Shown piece by piece: positions 53,991-62,623 of a stretch of 64,000 nt of DNA. The DNA is taken from the NCBI GenBank assembly GCA_947493695.1, contig CANLSF010000001.1, forward strand, positions 248,001 through 312,000, given 5' to 3'. The DNA comes from an uncultured Kiloniellaceae bacterium. Its GTDB lineage: Bacteria; Pseudomonadota; Alphaproteobacteria; Kiloniellales; Kiloniellaceae. The position numbers and the translations under genes are program-made. How positions within the stretch are numbered: position 1 is the first letter of the stretch; the number at the start of each line of letters is the position of its first letter. The notes beneath the pieces were generated by a model. It ran no database searches, was not told the origin of the DNA, and worked only from the letters and a program-made list of their open reading frames with translations.

Positions 53991-54112
53991 CTCGCCCTAT
54001 AAATTTTTTATATAAATATAGAGAAATTAATAATTTGAGCAAATATCCAGTCGCCCGTACCATTTCGTGTTGCCGATCAATGGGGTCGGCAGGGAGCAAC
54101 AGGGAGAGACCC
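53991..54112. promoter_or_regulatory. Divergent LysR-TRAP promoter region with a short palindrome
   Basis: AAATTA-A-TAATTT is a perfect 13-bp dyad at 54024-54036. It abuts TTGAGC (54035-54040), which with a 17-bp spacer and TACCAT (54058-54063) gives a promoter for the TRAP operon. An activator site overlapping the -35 is the usual LysR layout. The tract is extremely AT-rich, so the dyad may be fortuitous. Confidence 0.4.
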
Positions 54113-55126
54113 ATGAAAATAAAAACAACTGTCCTCGCTGCCGTCGTAGGTGGCGCAGCAATTTTAGCGGCAACGGCACACGCACAGACACCAACCTTTT
54201 TCCGCATTGGAACCGGCGGTGCCGGCGGCACCTATTTTCCAATCGGTGGCACTATCGCCAATGCTATTTCCGCGCCTCCGGGCTCACGCCCCTGCGACAA
54301 GGGCGGTCAATGCGGCGTACCAGGTCTGATCGCCATCGCGCAGTCCACCAACGCCTCGGTTCAAAACAATGCCGCTGTACAGAATGGTGAGTTGGAAGCA
54401 GGCATGACGGCAGCCGATACGCTACTGTCCATGTATTCCGGCACAGGCAAGTTCGAAGGAAAGCCGCATCCGAAACTGCGTGTGATCGCGAACCTTTTCC
54501 CTGAAGATCTGCATCTCGTCCTGCCAAAAGGCGGAAAGCTGGACGGACTGGCCGATCTGGCCGGTAAACGCGTCGGCATTGCTCAAGCCGGCTCAGGCAC
54601 ACAGGTTGCCGTGCTGCAAATGCTGGAAGCTTACGGCGTCACGCGCGATAACATGGACGAGGCGGAGTTAAACAATTCTCAGTCGGCTGAGCGCCTGTCG
54701 GATGGTCAACTCGATGCCTATTTCTACGCAGCAGGCTGGCCGGTCGCTGCCATGGTGCAGCTGTCCTCCACGAAGGGTATGAGCCTCTACTCCTTTACCG
54801 AGGATGAGATCAAGAAAATCAACGAGGTCATCCCTTCCTACATTCCGTCCAAAATCCCTGCACGAGCTTATGAAGGCATCGATACCGATACGGTCACACC
54901 TGCCGTGAGCGCAATGCTGGTCGTTTCCTCCGATCAATCGGAAGAACTAATCTACGGCATCACGAAAGCACTGTGGAACAAGAACACCCGCAAGCTTCTG
55001 GACAACGGCCACGCAAAAGGCAAACAGGTCACTGCCGAAACGGCGTTGGACGGAGTCCTTGGATTAGGTGTTCCACTGCACCCCGGTGCCGAACGCTTCT
55101 ACAAAGAAGCAGGACTGATGAAGTAA
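54113..55126 (+). CDS. TAXI-family TRAP transporter substrate-binding protein
   Basis: A 337-aa periplasmic solute receptor. The Sec signal peptide MKIKTTVLAAVVGGAAILAATAHAQ ends near residue 25. The mature part starts TFFRIGTGGAGGTYFPIGGTIANAIS, the defining motif of TAXI receptors, and has a Cys pair (RPCDKGGQCGVPG) likely to form a disulphide. ATG 54113 is preceded by GGGAGAG. It pairs with the fused permease downstream. Its position beside a hydroxyproline-type pathway suggests an imino-acid or betaine ligand, but TAXI ligands are poorly known. Confidence 0.93.
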   Translation: MKIKTTVLAAVVGGAAILAATAHAQTPTFFRIGTGGAGGTYFPIGGTIANAISAPPGSRPCDKGGQCGVPGLIAIAQSTNASVQNNAAVQNGELEAGMTAADTLLSMYSGTGKFEGKPHPKLRVIANLFPEDLHLVLPKGGKLDGLADLAGKRVGIAQAGSGTQVAVLQMLEAYGVTRDNMDEAELNNSQSAERLSDGQLDAYFYAAGWPVAAMVQLSSTKGMSLYSFTEDEIKKINEVIPSYIPSKIPARAYEGIDTDTVTPAVSAMLVVSSDQSEELIYGITKALWNKNTRKLLDNGHAKGKQVTAETALDGVLGLGVPLHPGAERFYKEAGLMK

Positions 55127-55203
55127 CCAAAACGTTGTGTCTGTAAATCCCGGTGGCGGCACGAAGACCGCCGCCGGGGACAACAGAGAATCAGGGGGAC
55201 ACA

Positions 55204-57426
55204 ATGTCAGATCCAACCGTGAACAGAGAACATGAGCTCACGGCGGAAGAACTCGCCGCCATTGAGGAAAAATACGACGAAGCCTCTTCAACGAGAGAGG
55301 TTTCCGTTCCCATAGCCAAGATCCTGCGCATCGTCGCCCTGATCTTCGCCATTTACCACTTCATAACGGCAGGATTTGGCCTACCGGTCGACTATTGGCA
55401 CATGGGCCTGCATCTGACCGGCTTGTTCATCATGACCTACGCGCTCTTCCCCCTGCTGCGTAGCCGGAACGCACTGGCCATGAAGAACTCACCCTTGAGC
55501 CTAGGCAATATACCACTTTACGACATAGCATTGATGCTGCTGGGTATTTCCAGCGCTCTTTACATCGGTTTGGCCTGGCGCGGCATTGAGGTCCTGGGGA
55601 TTACCGAACAGACTTTCCGGCAGGGCAACCCGAACAACTACGACATCTTTTTCGGCAGTGTTCTGATCATTCTGGTCCTGGATCTGGCCCGCAGGACCTT
55701 GGGTTGGGTTCTTCCGCTGATCATTTGCGTCTTCATTTCCTACGCCCTTTTCGGCAAGTACTATCCAGGCATTCTAAATCACCCGGGCACGAACTGGCGT
55801 CAGTTCATCAACAACATCTATTTTCCCGCCGAAGGTATCTTTGGGGTGACCCTCTGGGTTGTCTCAACCATCGTCTTTCACTTCGTACTCTTTGGTGTGA
55901 TTGCCCAGCGCACGGGCCTGGGCAAACTCTTCATCGATAATGCGACGATCCTGGCGGGACGCTACACCGGTGGTCCGGCGAAGGTCTCCGTGGTCTCCTC
56001 CGCTTTTTTCGGAACGATTTCCGGTTCCTCCGTGGCCAACACGGTCTCGACCGGCGCGCTGACCATCCCCAATATGAAACGCCTGGGCTATCCCGGTCAC
56101 TTTGCAGGCGGCGTGGAAGCCGCCAGCTCGGCAGGTGGTCAGATCACACCACCGATCATGGGCGCCGCCGCCTTCATCATGGCGGAGTTCCTGGAACTTC
56201 CCTACACGACCATCGTCATCGCGGCGATATTTCCAGCGCTCCTGCATTACGTCGGCGTCTTTGCAGTCGTGCACCTGATGGCGCGCAAACTGAATCTCAA
56301 GGGTCTCAGCGCAGAACTGCTGCCCCGGCTGGGGGCGGTCTGGCGCGAGGGCTGGGCCAATCTGATTCCTCTGGTTGCCCTGCTTGTCGTGCTGTTTTCG
56401 GGCTACACCCCTTACATGTCGGCATTTTGCGGAATCTCCATGGCGCTGATTGTCGGTGCTGCGCGTGTCGGCACACCCGTGACCCTGCTCTACCCGGCCG
56501 CCTTCATTGCCTTCGTCGTATGGAAGTTTTTCGGTGGCGGGTTTGATCTCCCCATGACGATAATCCTCTGCGCAGGTGCGGTTCTGGGCGTCTTTAACCC
56601 ACAGGCGCGGATCAAGATGCCGGAGCTGTCGGAAGCCGTCGAAACCGGCGTGAAATATGCGCTGGCCGTGGGCGCTGCTTCCGCAGCCGTCGGCATTGTC
56701 GTCGGCGTGATCAACACGACCGGTATCGGTTTTCGCATCGGCTTTATGGTAACTTCAGGTGCCGCCACCATGGCACAAAGCGTCTATGAGCTGATTCCCT
56801 TCGGCGCGTTCGAGATTTTCACCCAGGCCGATTTGCAGCTCTTTCTCTCGCTGCTGCTGATCGCCACCGCCTGCATCCTGATGGGCGCGGGTATCCCAAC
56901 CACGGCCCTCTACATCATGCTGGTCTCGGTCGCACAGCCCGCCCTGGCGCAGCTTGGTGTTCCCCCCATCGCCAGTCACATGTTCGTCCTCTACTACGGC
57001 GTAGTCTCGGAGATCACGCCGCCGGTTTGTACCTCGGCCTACGCCGCCGCGGCGATTGCCAATTCCAACCCCTTCCGCACCGGCATCTCGGCCTTTACCC
57101 TCGGGCTTGGCAAGATCGTGGCCCCCATGGCCTTTGTCTACGCACCGGTGCTGCTCTTTGTGTCATCCACCGGTTTTGACGCAGTCGAGTTCTCCTACAC
57201 GGCCACCAGCTGTATCGCAGGCGTGCTCGCGCTTTCCGCAGCGGTTGTCGGGTACTTCTTTGCCCCGATGGGTGTCATCGAGCGGGTTCTTTGCGCCGTG
57301 GCCGGGCTGATCTTCATAGCCCCCAGCTGGCAGGCCGATCTGACCGCGCTCGCCCTACTCTCCCCTGTTATCTTGCTGCAACTGATGGCACAGCGGCGGC
57401 TGAACCTGAAGCAAGCTTCCGGATAA
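55204..57426 (+). CDS. TRAP transporter fused permease (DctQ-DctM type, TAXI class)
   Basis: A 740-aa polytopic inner-membrane protein in which the small 4-helix and large 12-helix TRAP subunits are one chain, as usual for TAXI systems. It has an acidic cytoplasmic N-terminus, then many membrane segments, including AKVSVVSSAFFGTISGSSVANTVSTGALTIPNMKRLGYPGHFAGGVEAASSAGGQITPPIMGAAAF, the conserved substrate/Na+ region. ATG 55204 has AGGGGGAC upstream. Only one base separates its stop from the flavoenzyme gene, so importer and enzyme are co-translated. Confidence 0.94.
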   Translation: MSDPTVNREHELTAEELAAIEEKYDEASSTREVSVPIAKILRIVALIFAIYHFITAGFGLPVDYWHMGLHLTGLFIMTYALFPLLRSRNALAMKNSPLSLGNIPLYDIALMLLGISSALYIGLAWRGIEVLGITEQTFRQGNPNNYDIFFGSVLIILVLDLARRTLGWVLPLIICVFISYALFGKYYPGILNHPGTNWRQFINNIYFPAEGIFGVTLWVVSTIVFHFVLFGVIAQRTGLGKLFIDNATILAGRYTGGPAKVSVVSSAFFGTISGSSVANTVSTGALTIPNMKRLGYPGHFAGGVEAASSAGGQITPPIMGAAAFIMAEFLELPYTTIVIAAIFPALLHYVGVFAVVHLMARKLNLKGLSAELLPRLGAVWREGWANLIPLVALLVVLFSGYTPYMSAFCGISMALIVGAARVGTPVTLLYPAAFIAFVVWKFFGGGFDLPMTIILCAGAVLGVFNPQARIKMPELSEAVETGVKYALAVGAASAAVGIVVGVINTTGIGFRIGFMVTSGAATMAQSVYELIPFGAFEIFTQADLQLFLSLLLIATACILMGAGIPTTALYIMLVSVAQPALAQLGVPPIASHMFVLYYGVVSEITPPVCTSAYAAAAIANSNPFRTGISAFTLGLGKIVAPMAFVYAPVLLFVSSTGFDAVEFSYTATSCIAGVLALSAAVVGYFFAPMGVIERVLCAVAGLIFIAPSWQADLTALALLSPVILLQLMAQRRLNLKQASG

Positions 57427-57427
57427 G

Positions 57428-58687
57428 ATGACGATACCCCCTGAAAACGCACCGAGCGATATCACGATCCTCGGCGCCGGTATCATAGGTGTGTGCTGCG
57501 CGCTCGCCGCATTGGAACGCGGTCTCAGCGTCACAGTCATCGACCGCAAGGATCCGGGCGAAGAAACCAGCTTTGGCAATGCCGGGGTGATCTCACCCTG
57601 GTCGGTCGTCCCGCAGTGTATGCCGGGCGTCTGGAAATCTGTGCCGCGCTGGCTGCTCGACCCCAAGGGACCGGTGAAGGTTCGTTGGCGCAACCTGCCG
57701 TCGATCCTTCCCTGGGCCTGGTCCTTTCTGCGCAACGCAACACCTGGCAAGGTAGAGCGTATTGCGGATGCCATGAGCCTGCTGATGCAGGATAACGTCG
57801 AGGTTTACAAACGGCACCTCACCGGCACCGGCCATGAGAACCTGCTCGCGGACAGCTGGCACGTAAGCGTCTACCGGGGAACCGCAACGCCAAGCCTCGA
57901 GGATCTGCCCTACAGGCTTAGGCGTGAACGCGGTGCAATTGTCGAATTGATCGGCGACAGCGAATTACGCGCTCTAGAGCCCGCCATCGCCGGCGACTAT
58001 CACACTGCTGTTGTGGTCAAAGACCAAGCCCGGGCGCGGGATCCGGGAAGACTCTGCAAAGTCCTGGCGCAACTTGCGCAATCGCGCGGCGCCGTTTTCC
58101 ACCGCGCAGAGGTCGCTGCTCTCCGGCCCCAGGAAGACGGGACTCTCTCCCTGCAAACAGCCGAGTCAGAGATCTCAACCAGGAAACTTGTCCTGGCTTG
58201 TGGCATCTGGTCTGCGGAACTGCTGCGTCCTCTTGGGGTCCGCTTACCGCTCATCGCTGAACGGGGATATCACCTGGAATTCACCGAGCCGGAGGTGACC
58301 CTCAACCACTCCATCCAGGATGCCTCGGCAAAGATCATCATCAGTTCAATGAACGGGGGCGTTCGGGTTGCCGGCACTGCGGAGTTCGCCAGCATAGATG
58401 CGCCGCCGAACTATGCCCGTGCCAAGGCGCTGGCTCCGCTGGCAAAGCGCCTGCTGCCCGCTCTGAAGACACAACCGGTCCGGCAATGGATGGGTATTCG
58501 TCCCTCCTTTCCGGATAATCTACCGGCTATCGGGCCGATACCGGGTTTCCCGAATTTGATCGCCGCCTTTGGCCACAGCCACTACGGCCTTGGCATGGCG
58601 CCGGCTACAGGCCGCATGATCGCAGAGCATCTGGACGGAAAAATTGCGAACAGCGATGATTCCATGGTCTCACCAGGCAGATTTTGA
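57428..58687 (+). CDS. D-amino-acid dehydrogenase-like FAD oxidoreductase (hydroxyproline dehydrogenase candidate)
   Basis: A 419-aa DAO-fold flavoenzyme close to DadA. The FAD motif is ITILGAGIIGVCCALAALERG, followed by the DadA-like ETSFGNAGVISPWSVVPQCMPGVWKSVPRWLLDPKGPVKVRW and the C-terminal GHSHYGLGMAPATGRMIAEHL. In hydroxyproline operons such enzymes oxidise cis-4-hydroxy-D-proline to pyrroline-4-hydroxy-2-carboxylate. With the epimerase and DHDPS-type deaminase next to it, this is the best guess; a general D-amino-acid dehydrogenase is the alternative. It starts 1 nt after the TRAP permease. Confidence 0.88.
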   Translation: MTIPPENAPSDITILGAGIIGVCCALAALERGLSVTVIDRKDPGEETSFGNAGVISPWSVVPQCMPGVWKSVPRWLLDPKGPVKVRWRNLPSILPWAWSFLRNATPGKVERIADAMSLLMQDNVEVYKRHLTGTGHENLLADSWHVSVYRGTATPSLEDLPYRLRRERGAIVELIGDSELRALEPAIAGDYHTAVVVKDQARARDPGRLCKVLAQLAQSRGAVFHRAEVAALRPQEDGTLSLQTAESEISTRKLVLACGIWSAELLRPLGVRLPLIAERGYHLEFTEPEVTLNHSIQDASAKIIISSMNGGVRVAGTAEFASIDAPPNYARAKALAPLAKRLLPALKTQPVRQWMGIRPSFPDNLPAIGPIPGFPNLIAAFGHSHYGLGMAPATGRMIAEHLDGKIANSDDSMVSPGRF

Positions 58688-58706
58688 GAAGCAAAGTTGG
58701 GGTTAG

Positions 58707-59735
58707 CTACGCCATCGGCCAGGTGTCGCCGATTTTGTAACCACCCGGCCAGGGATCGTCGGGATCAAGCATATGCTGGTGCGTGCCGGTGATCCACGCG
58801 CGCCCGGCAATACTTGGTACAATGGCCGGGCGTCCCGCAAGGCGCGTTTCTTCTTCAATTCGGCAGTCAAAGCGTGAGCCGATGATCGAGCGTCCGATAA
58901 AACCTTCACCCGACTTTAGTTCACCTTTGGCATGCATGACCGCCAACCGCGCTGAACATCCCGTCCCGCAAGGTGAGCGATCTAGCTTGCCCGGTTTGAT
59001 CGCGACGGCGTTTCGCCCATGCAAACCATCGACTTCCTGCTCAAGTGGCGCAGCAATCTGGCAGAAAGAAATATGGCTCCACTCGTCATTCACCGGGTGA
59101 CTGAACCCCAGTTGTTCGTTCGCTGCATCAGTGATTCGCACACCGGTCTCTGAAATCTCCCGCGCTTCGTCCGGTGTGATCGCGAAACCCAGGTCCTTGG
59201 CATCGGCGATAACAAAGCTGTCACCACCATAAGCCGTATCGACTCTCAAAGTTCCCAGTCCCGTCACCTCGAGCTGCGCTTCCAGTTTGTCTGCAAAGGA
59301 AGGGACATTGCGGATCATGATGCGCTCTGCCTTGCCGTTTCGACAATCCGCAGTCGCCTCCACCAATCCGCCAGGAGCTTCCAGGGTCATGTGGGTCTGC
59401 GGCTCGGCCATCGGCACGATACCGCTGTCCAGTAAGGCCGTCGCCACGCAGATCGAGTTTGAGCCGGACATGGGTGGTGTGTCTTCGGGTTCCATGATGA
59501 TCCAGCCCGTCACCGCGCGAGGATCTTTGGGCGGCACCAGCAGATTCACATGACGAAACACCCCGCCGCGCGGCTCGTTGAGCATAAAGTTCCGCAGAGT
59601 CTCGTCTTTCGCGATCCAGCGGGACTGTTCCCAGAGCGTCTCGCCCGGCGGCGGCATGACACCGCCGACGATCACGTCCCCCACCTCACCCTCGGCATGG
59701 CAGGAGACGACATGGATCACCTTGCAGGAACGCAT
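58707..59735 (-). CDS. Proline-racemase-family enzyme (hydroxyproline epimerase/dehydratase, Ser/Cys type)
   Basis: A 342-aa proline-racemase-fold enzyme. The two catalytic positions read S90 (PPMSGSN, where racemases have MCGH) and C256 (DRSPCGTGC). Cys/Cys pairs are typical of racemases and 4-hydroxyproline 2-epimerases, and Cys/Thr of trans-3-hydroxyproline dehydratases. The Ser/Cys type is rarer and has been linked to hydroxyproline epimerase or dehydratase activity. Neighbouring flavoenzyme and deaminase genes support hydroxyproline as substrate. It starts 12 nt after the enolase-superfamily gene, as part of the minus-strand operon. Confidence 0.88.
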   Translation of the reverse strand: MRSCKVIHVVSCHAEGEVGDVIVGGVMPPPGETLWEQSRWIAKDETLRNFMLNEPRGGVFRHVNLLVPPKDPRAVTGWIIMEPEDTPPMSGSNSICVATALLDSGIVPMAEPQTHMTLEAPGGLVEATADCRNGKAERIMIRNVPSFADKLEAQLEVTGLGTLRVDTAYGGDSFVIADAKDLGFAITPDEAREISETGVRITDAANEQLGFSHPVNDEWSHISFCQIAAPLEQEVDGLHGRNAVAIKPGKLDRSPCGTGCSARLAVMHAKGELKSGEGFIGRSIIGSRFDCRIEEETRLAGRPAIVPSIAGRAWITGTHQHMLDPDDPWPGGYKIGDTWPMA

Positions 59736-59747
59736 GGGTTTCTCCGC

Positions 59748-60854
59748 TTATGGCACGATTGAAAGAACCGGCGCACCCAATACGTCAAAGACCGGCTCGA
59801 TGCCCAAACCGGGTCGATCCGACGCCGTCATGCAGCCTTTCACTCGCTTGGGTGCACCGCTGGCAATCTCGACCGTGCCGTAGCTGTTAAAATCGGTCGC
59901 CGAAAAAACGAACTCTTCCGGTGTCGAGCGGGCCAGATGGGCAATGGACGCCGTCACAATATCACCGCCCCAGGTATCCTCGATGGTCATGGGAATACCG
60001 GCAGCAACGCAGACATCGCGCATGACCCGCGCCTTGGTAAAACCACCAACCTTCGAGATCTTTAAATTGATGACATCCATTGCACCGTCCGCAATGCCCC
60101 GTATCAAGGTCCCGACTCCATCGATTACCTCATCAAGCACAAAGGGCAGCGATGTCCGGCGGCGGGTCACGAGGCATTCCTCGTAGCTCGGGCAAGGTTG
60201 CTCGATATAGACATCCACATCGCGCACGGCCGCAACGACCCGCGCAGCCTCGTGCATCGTCCAGCCGGTGTTGGAATCCGCCACCAGGATATCGCCCTTG
60301 TGCATCTCCATGGCGCATGTCCGGATTCGCTCTATGTCTGCGTCGGCATCGCCACCGACCTTCAATTGGAACTTCCGATAGCCCTCAGATCGGTAACCGG
60401 AAATCTTAGCGGCCATCTCATCCGGACTCTCCTGCGATATCGCGCGGTAAAGCTGCACCTCATCCTGCGCCGCGCCGCCAAGAAGCTTGTAGATCGGCAG
60501 GCCCGCGACCTTGCCTAGGATATCCCAGCAGGCGACATCGATGGCTGCCTTCACATAAGGATGGCCCCGCAGCACTGCATCCATATGGCTATTCAATGGT
60601 CCGAGGTCGGTCGGGTCTAGCCCCAGAAGCTTGGGTCCGATCTCAGCCAATCCGGCACGCACACCGCCGGCATAAGACGGCAGATAGGCAGAGCCCAAAG
60701 GACAGCACTCGCCATACCCGGTAACACCCGCGTCGGTGTCGACCGCAACCACCGTTGCGTCGAAGGTCTCGACGAAATTGCCGTTCGACCAGCTATAGCG
60801 GCCCTCTTTCAAGGGCAGGTCGACCTGATAGACCCTGATTCCGGTGATCTTCAT
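59748..60854 (-). CDS. Enolase-superfamily enzyme (cis-3-hydroxyproline dehydratase / betaine epimerase-like)
   Basis: A 368-aa enzyme of the muconate-lactonizing-enzyme subgroup. Predicted acid/base lysines are K165 (FQLKVGG) and K265 ([10 protein letters not shown]), with metal ligands D193 (VADSNTG), E218 (IEQPCPS) and the Asp/Glu of LDEVIDG (241-242). The Lys/Lys pair and segments such as [25 protein letters not shown] resemble cis-3-hydroxy-L-proline dehydratase and hydroxyproline-betaine 2-epimerase. The context favours one of these. It is the middle gene of the three-gene minus-strand operon. Confidence 0.87.
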   Translation of the reverse strand: MKITGIRVYQVDLPLKEGRYSWSNGNFVETFDATVVAVDTDAGVTGYGECCPLGSAYLPSYAGGVRAGLAEIGPKLLGLDPTDLGPLNSHMDAVLRGHPYVKAAIDVACWDILGKVAGLPIYKLLGGAAQDEVQLYRAISQESPDEMAAKISGYRSEGYRKFQLKVGGDADADIERIRTCAMEMHKGDILVADSNTGWTMHEAARVVAAVRDVDVYIEQPCPSYEECLVTRRRTSLPFVLDEVIDGVGTLIRGIADGAMDVINLKISKVGGFTKARVMRDVCVAAGIPMTIEDTWGGDIVTASIAHLARSTPEEFVFSATDFNSYGTVEIASGAPKRVKGCMTASDRPGLGIEPVFDVLGAPVLSIVP

Positions 60855-60901
60855 GCACGCCCCTTCGTCGGACTTTTATTCAATCTACTTACGCAACTTT
60901 C

Positions 60902-61810
60902 TCAAGCGACCAGAGAGTCCAGGTCCTGGAGCACGGGGCGCGTGGCAATCGCACCTTTGATAACCTTCTCGACCTCGGCACGGCGTTCACCTGACAACGG
61001 CATGCGCGGCATGCGCACCCGCTCAGTGGAGTTGATCTCCAGCGCTTCCGCAAGTTTGATATTCTGGACCAGATAAGTCGAGACATCGAGATCAAGCAAA
61101 GGCCGGAACCAACGGTAGATCTTCAGGGCGTCGTCAATCCGGCCAGCCTTCATCAGACGGTAAATCGCGACGGTCTCCTTGGGGAAGGCCACGACCAGAC
61201 CGGCGACCCAGCCGACCGCCCCGACCGAGAGCGCCTCGAAAGCCAGATTATCGACGCCGGTAAAGACGTCATAGCGATCGCCCAGGCGATTGATGATTTC
61301 CGTGGTGCGTCGGATGTTGTCCGAAGATTCCTTGATCGCCACGAAGCGCGCATCATCGGCCAGATCTTCCATCACATCCGGCGTGACATCGACCCGGTAG
61401 GCCACAGGATTGGAATAGATCATGATCGGCAGATCACCGGCTTCCGCGACCGCACGCAGGGTCGCTTTCGTCTCTTCCGGATTGGTGTGATAGATCGGGC
61501 TGGGCACGATCATAAGACCGGAAGCACCCGCCTTCGCGGCTTTCTCCGCAAGGGCACAGGCATCGCGGGTGGCGGCTTCGGCCACGGTCATCAGAACCGG
61601 GCGCTCGCCCGCTGAAGCCTGCGCGGTTTTCATGACCTCCAGGCGCTCTTCCTGAGACAGCATAGAACCTTCGCCCAGGGAACCACAGACAATGATGCCA
61701 TCGCAGCCCGCATCGATCTGAAGATCGAAACAGCGCTTCATCTCGTCATGATCAAGCCCACCGTCCTCGGTGAATTTACTGGTGACCGCCGGAAAAATAC
61801 CCTTCCACAT
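60902..61810 (-). CDS. DHDPS/NAL-family lyase (pyrroline-4-hydroxy-2-carboxylate deaminase candidate)
   Basis: A 302-aa Schiff-base aldolase/deaminase barrel. The catalytic Lys is K160 (FVAIKESSDN), the conserved Tyr is Y132 (MIYSNPVAY), and the GSLGEGSMLS motif near 43 binds the alpha-keto-acid carboxylate. In hydroxyproline operons a member of this family deaminates pyrroline-4-hydroxy-2-carboxylate to 2-oxoglutarate semialdehyde. True DapA is unlikely outside the lysine context. It is the first gene of the minus operon, 132 nt from the divergent GntR gene. Confidence 0.9.
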   Translation of the reverse strand: MWKGIFPAVTSKFTEDGGLDHDEMKRCFDLQIDAGCDGIIVCGSLGEGSMLSQEERLEVMKTAQASAGERPVLMTVAEAATRDACALAEKAAKAGASGLMIVPSPIYHTNPEETKATLRAVAEAGDLPIMIYSNPVAYRVDVTPDVMEDLADDARFVAIKESSDNIRRTTEIINRLGDRYDVFTGVDNLAFEALSVGAVGWVAGLVVAFPKETVAIYRLMKAGRIDDALKIYRWFRPLLDLDVSTYLVQNIKLAEALEINSTERVRMPRMPLSGERRAEVEKVIKGAIATRPVLQDLDSLVA

Positions 61811-61869
61811 GATCTCGCGCCCTCACTGTTGATCTCTGGTTCATCAGAGTTGGTTTCGTCCTGAGATCA

Positions 61870-61891
61870 ATTATAGTATATTGGATCCAAT
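61870..61891 (-). promoter_or_regulatory. Hydroxyproline-type operon promoter with a perfect 12-bp palindrome (candidate GntR operator)
   Basis: ATTGGATCCAAT at 61880-61891 is a perfect dyad. On the minus strand it is followed 4 bp later by an ideal -10 box, TATAAT (61875-61870), so the dyad fills the -10/-35 spacer of the promoter that reads toward the DHDPS-family gene. FadR-type GntR proteins often bind TTGG/CCAA-like dyads, and the gntR gene starts 52 nt away on the other strand. Confidence 0.6.
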
Positions 61892-61942
61892 TTAGTATAG
61901 AGTTAGTTTTCTAATAGAGAAACGCCGGAACGAGAGACACGA

Positions 61943-62623
61943 GTGGCAAGCGAATTGAATCTAAAGGGCGTGAACCTGAGCCTTACTGCCTCGACATCTG
62001 ACGTCATCTACGACGCGCTCCGGGATGCGATCATCCGGGGTGAAATGGCGGAAGGCGAGACGATCCGCCAGGAAAGCGTCGCGAAGCTCTTCAGCGTCAG
62101 TCGCATTCCCGTCCGTGAAGCGCTCAAACGTCTGGAGGCCCAGGGCCTGGTGACTTCGGTTCGCTACAAGGGTGTGGTGGTGGCTTCCATGTCGCCCAGC
62201 GAAATCGCGGAAATATTCGAGTTCCGCGTCCTGGTCGAATCCAAAGTCGTTGAATATGCCGTCGAAGCCATGACACCCGAGTCGTTGGAGCTGGCAAAAG
62301 GCTATTGCGAAGCCTTCGCCGAGGAGACCAATCCCGCCAGATGGGGCGATCTCAACCGCCTGTTCCATTCAGCGCTCTACCGGGACTCAGGTCGGCCCTA
62401 CTACCTGGAAATCGTTCAAAGCGCCAACGACCGGGTCGAGCGTTATGTTCGCGCCCAGCTCGATCTGACCGAGGGCATGGCCCGCGCCAGACGCGACCAC
62501 GAAGCTATTCTGGAGGCCTGCTTCAAGCGCGACGCCCGCAAGGCGGTCAACCTGACCGCCAGCCACATCCATAATGCCGGACAGGCCCTGATCCGCTTCC
62601 TGCAAAAGCGTAGTGAAGCTTAA
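61943..62623 (+). CDS. GntR-family regulator, FadR subfamily
   Basis: A 226-aa regulator. The winged helix is TSDVIYDALRDAIIRGEMAEGETIRQESVAKLFSVSRIPVREALKRLEAQGLVTSVRYKGVVV, followed by an all-helical FCD effector domain with metal-binding-type residues (VESKVVEYAVEA, LNRLFHSALYRDSG, RRDHEAILEACFKRD). The start is GTG 61943. It is divergent from the hydroxyproline-type operon and likely represses it. Its stop overlaps that of the convergent thiamine-diphosphate enzyme by 4 nt. Confidence 0.92.
   Translation: MASELNLKGVNLSLTASTSDVIYDALRDAIIRGEMAEGETIRQESVAKLFSVSRIPVREALKRLEAQGLVTSVRYKGVVVASMSPSEIAEIFEFRVLVESKVVEYAVEAMTPESLELAKGYCEAFAEETNPARWGDLNRLFHSALYRDSGRPYYLEIVQSANDRVERYVRAQLDLTEGMARARRDHEAILEACFKRDARKAVNLTASHIHNAGQALIRFLQKRSEA

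Noticed and set aside
60902-61810. Lysine-biosynthetic DapA
   Set aside because: The neighbours are racemase-family, enolase-family and GntR catabolic genes, and the sequence context fits a catabolic member of the family.
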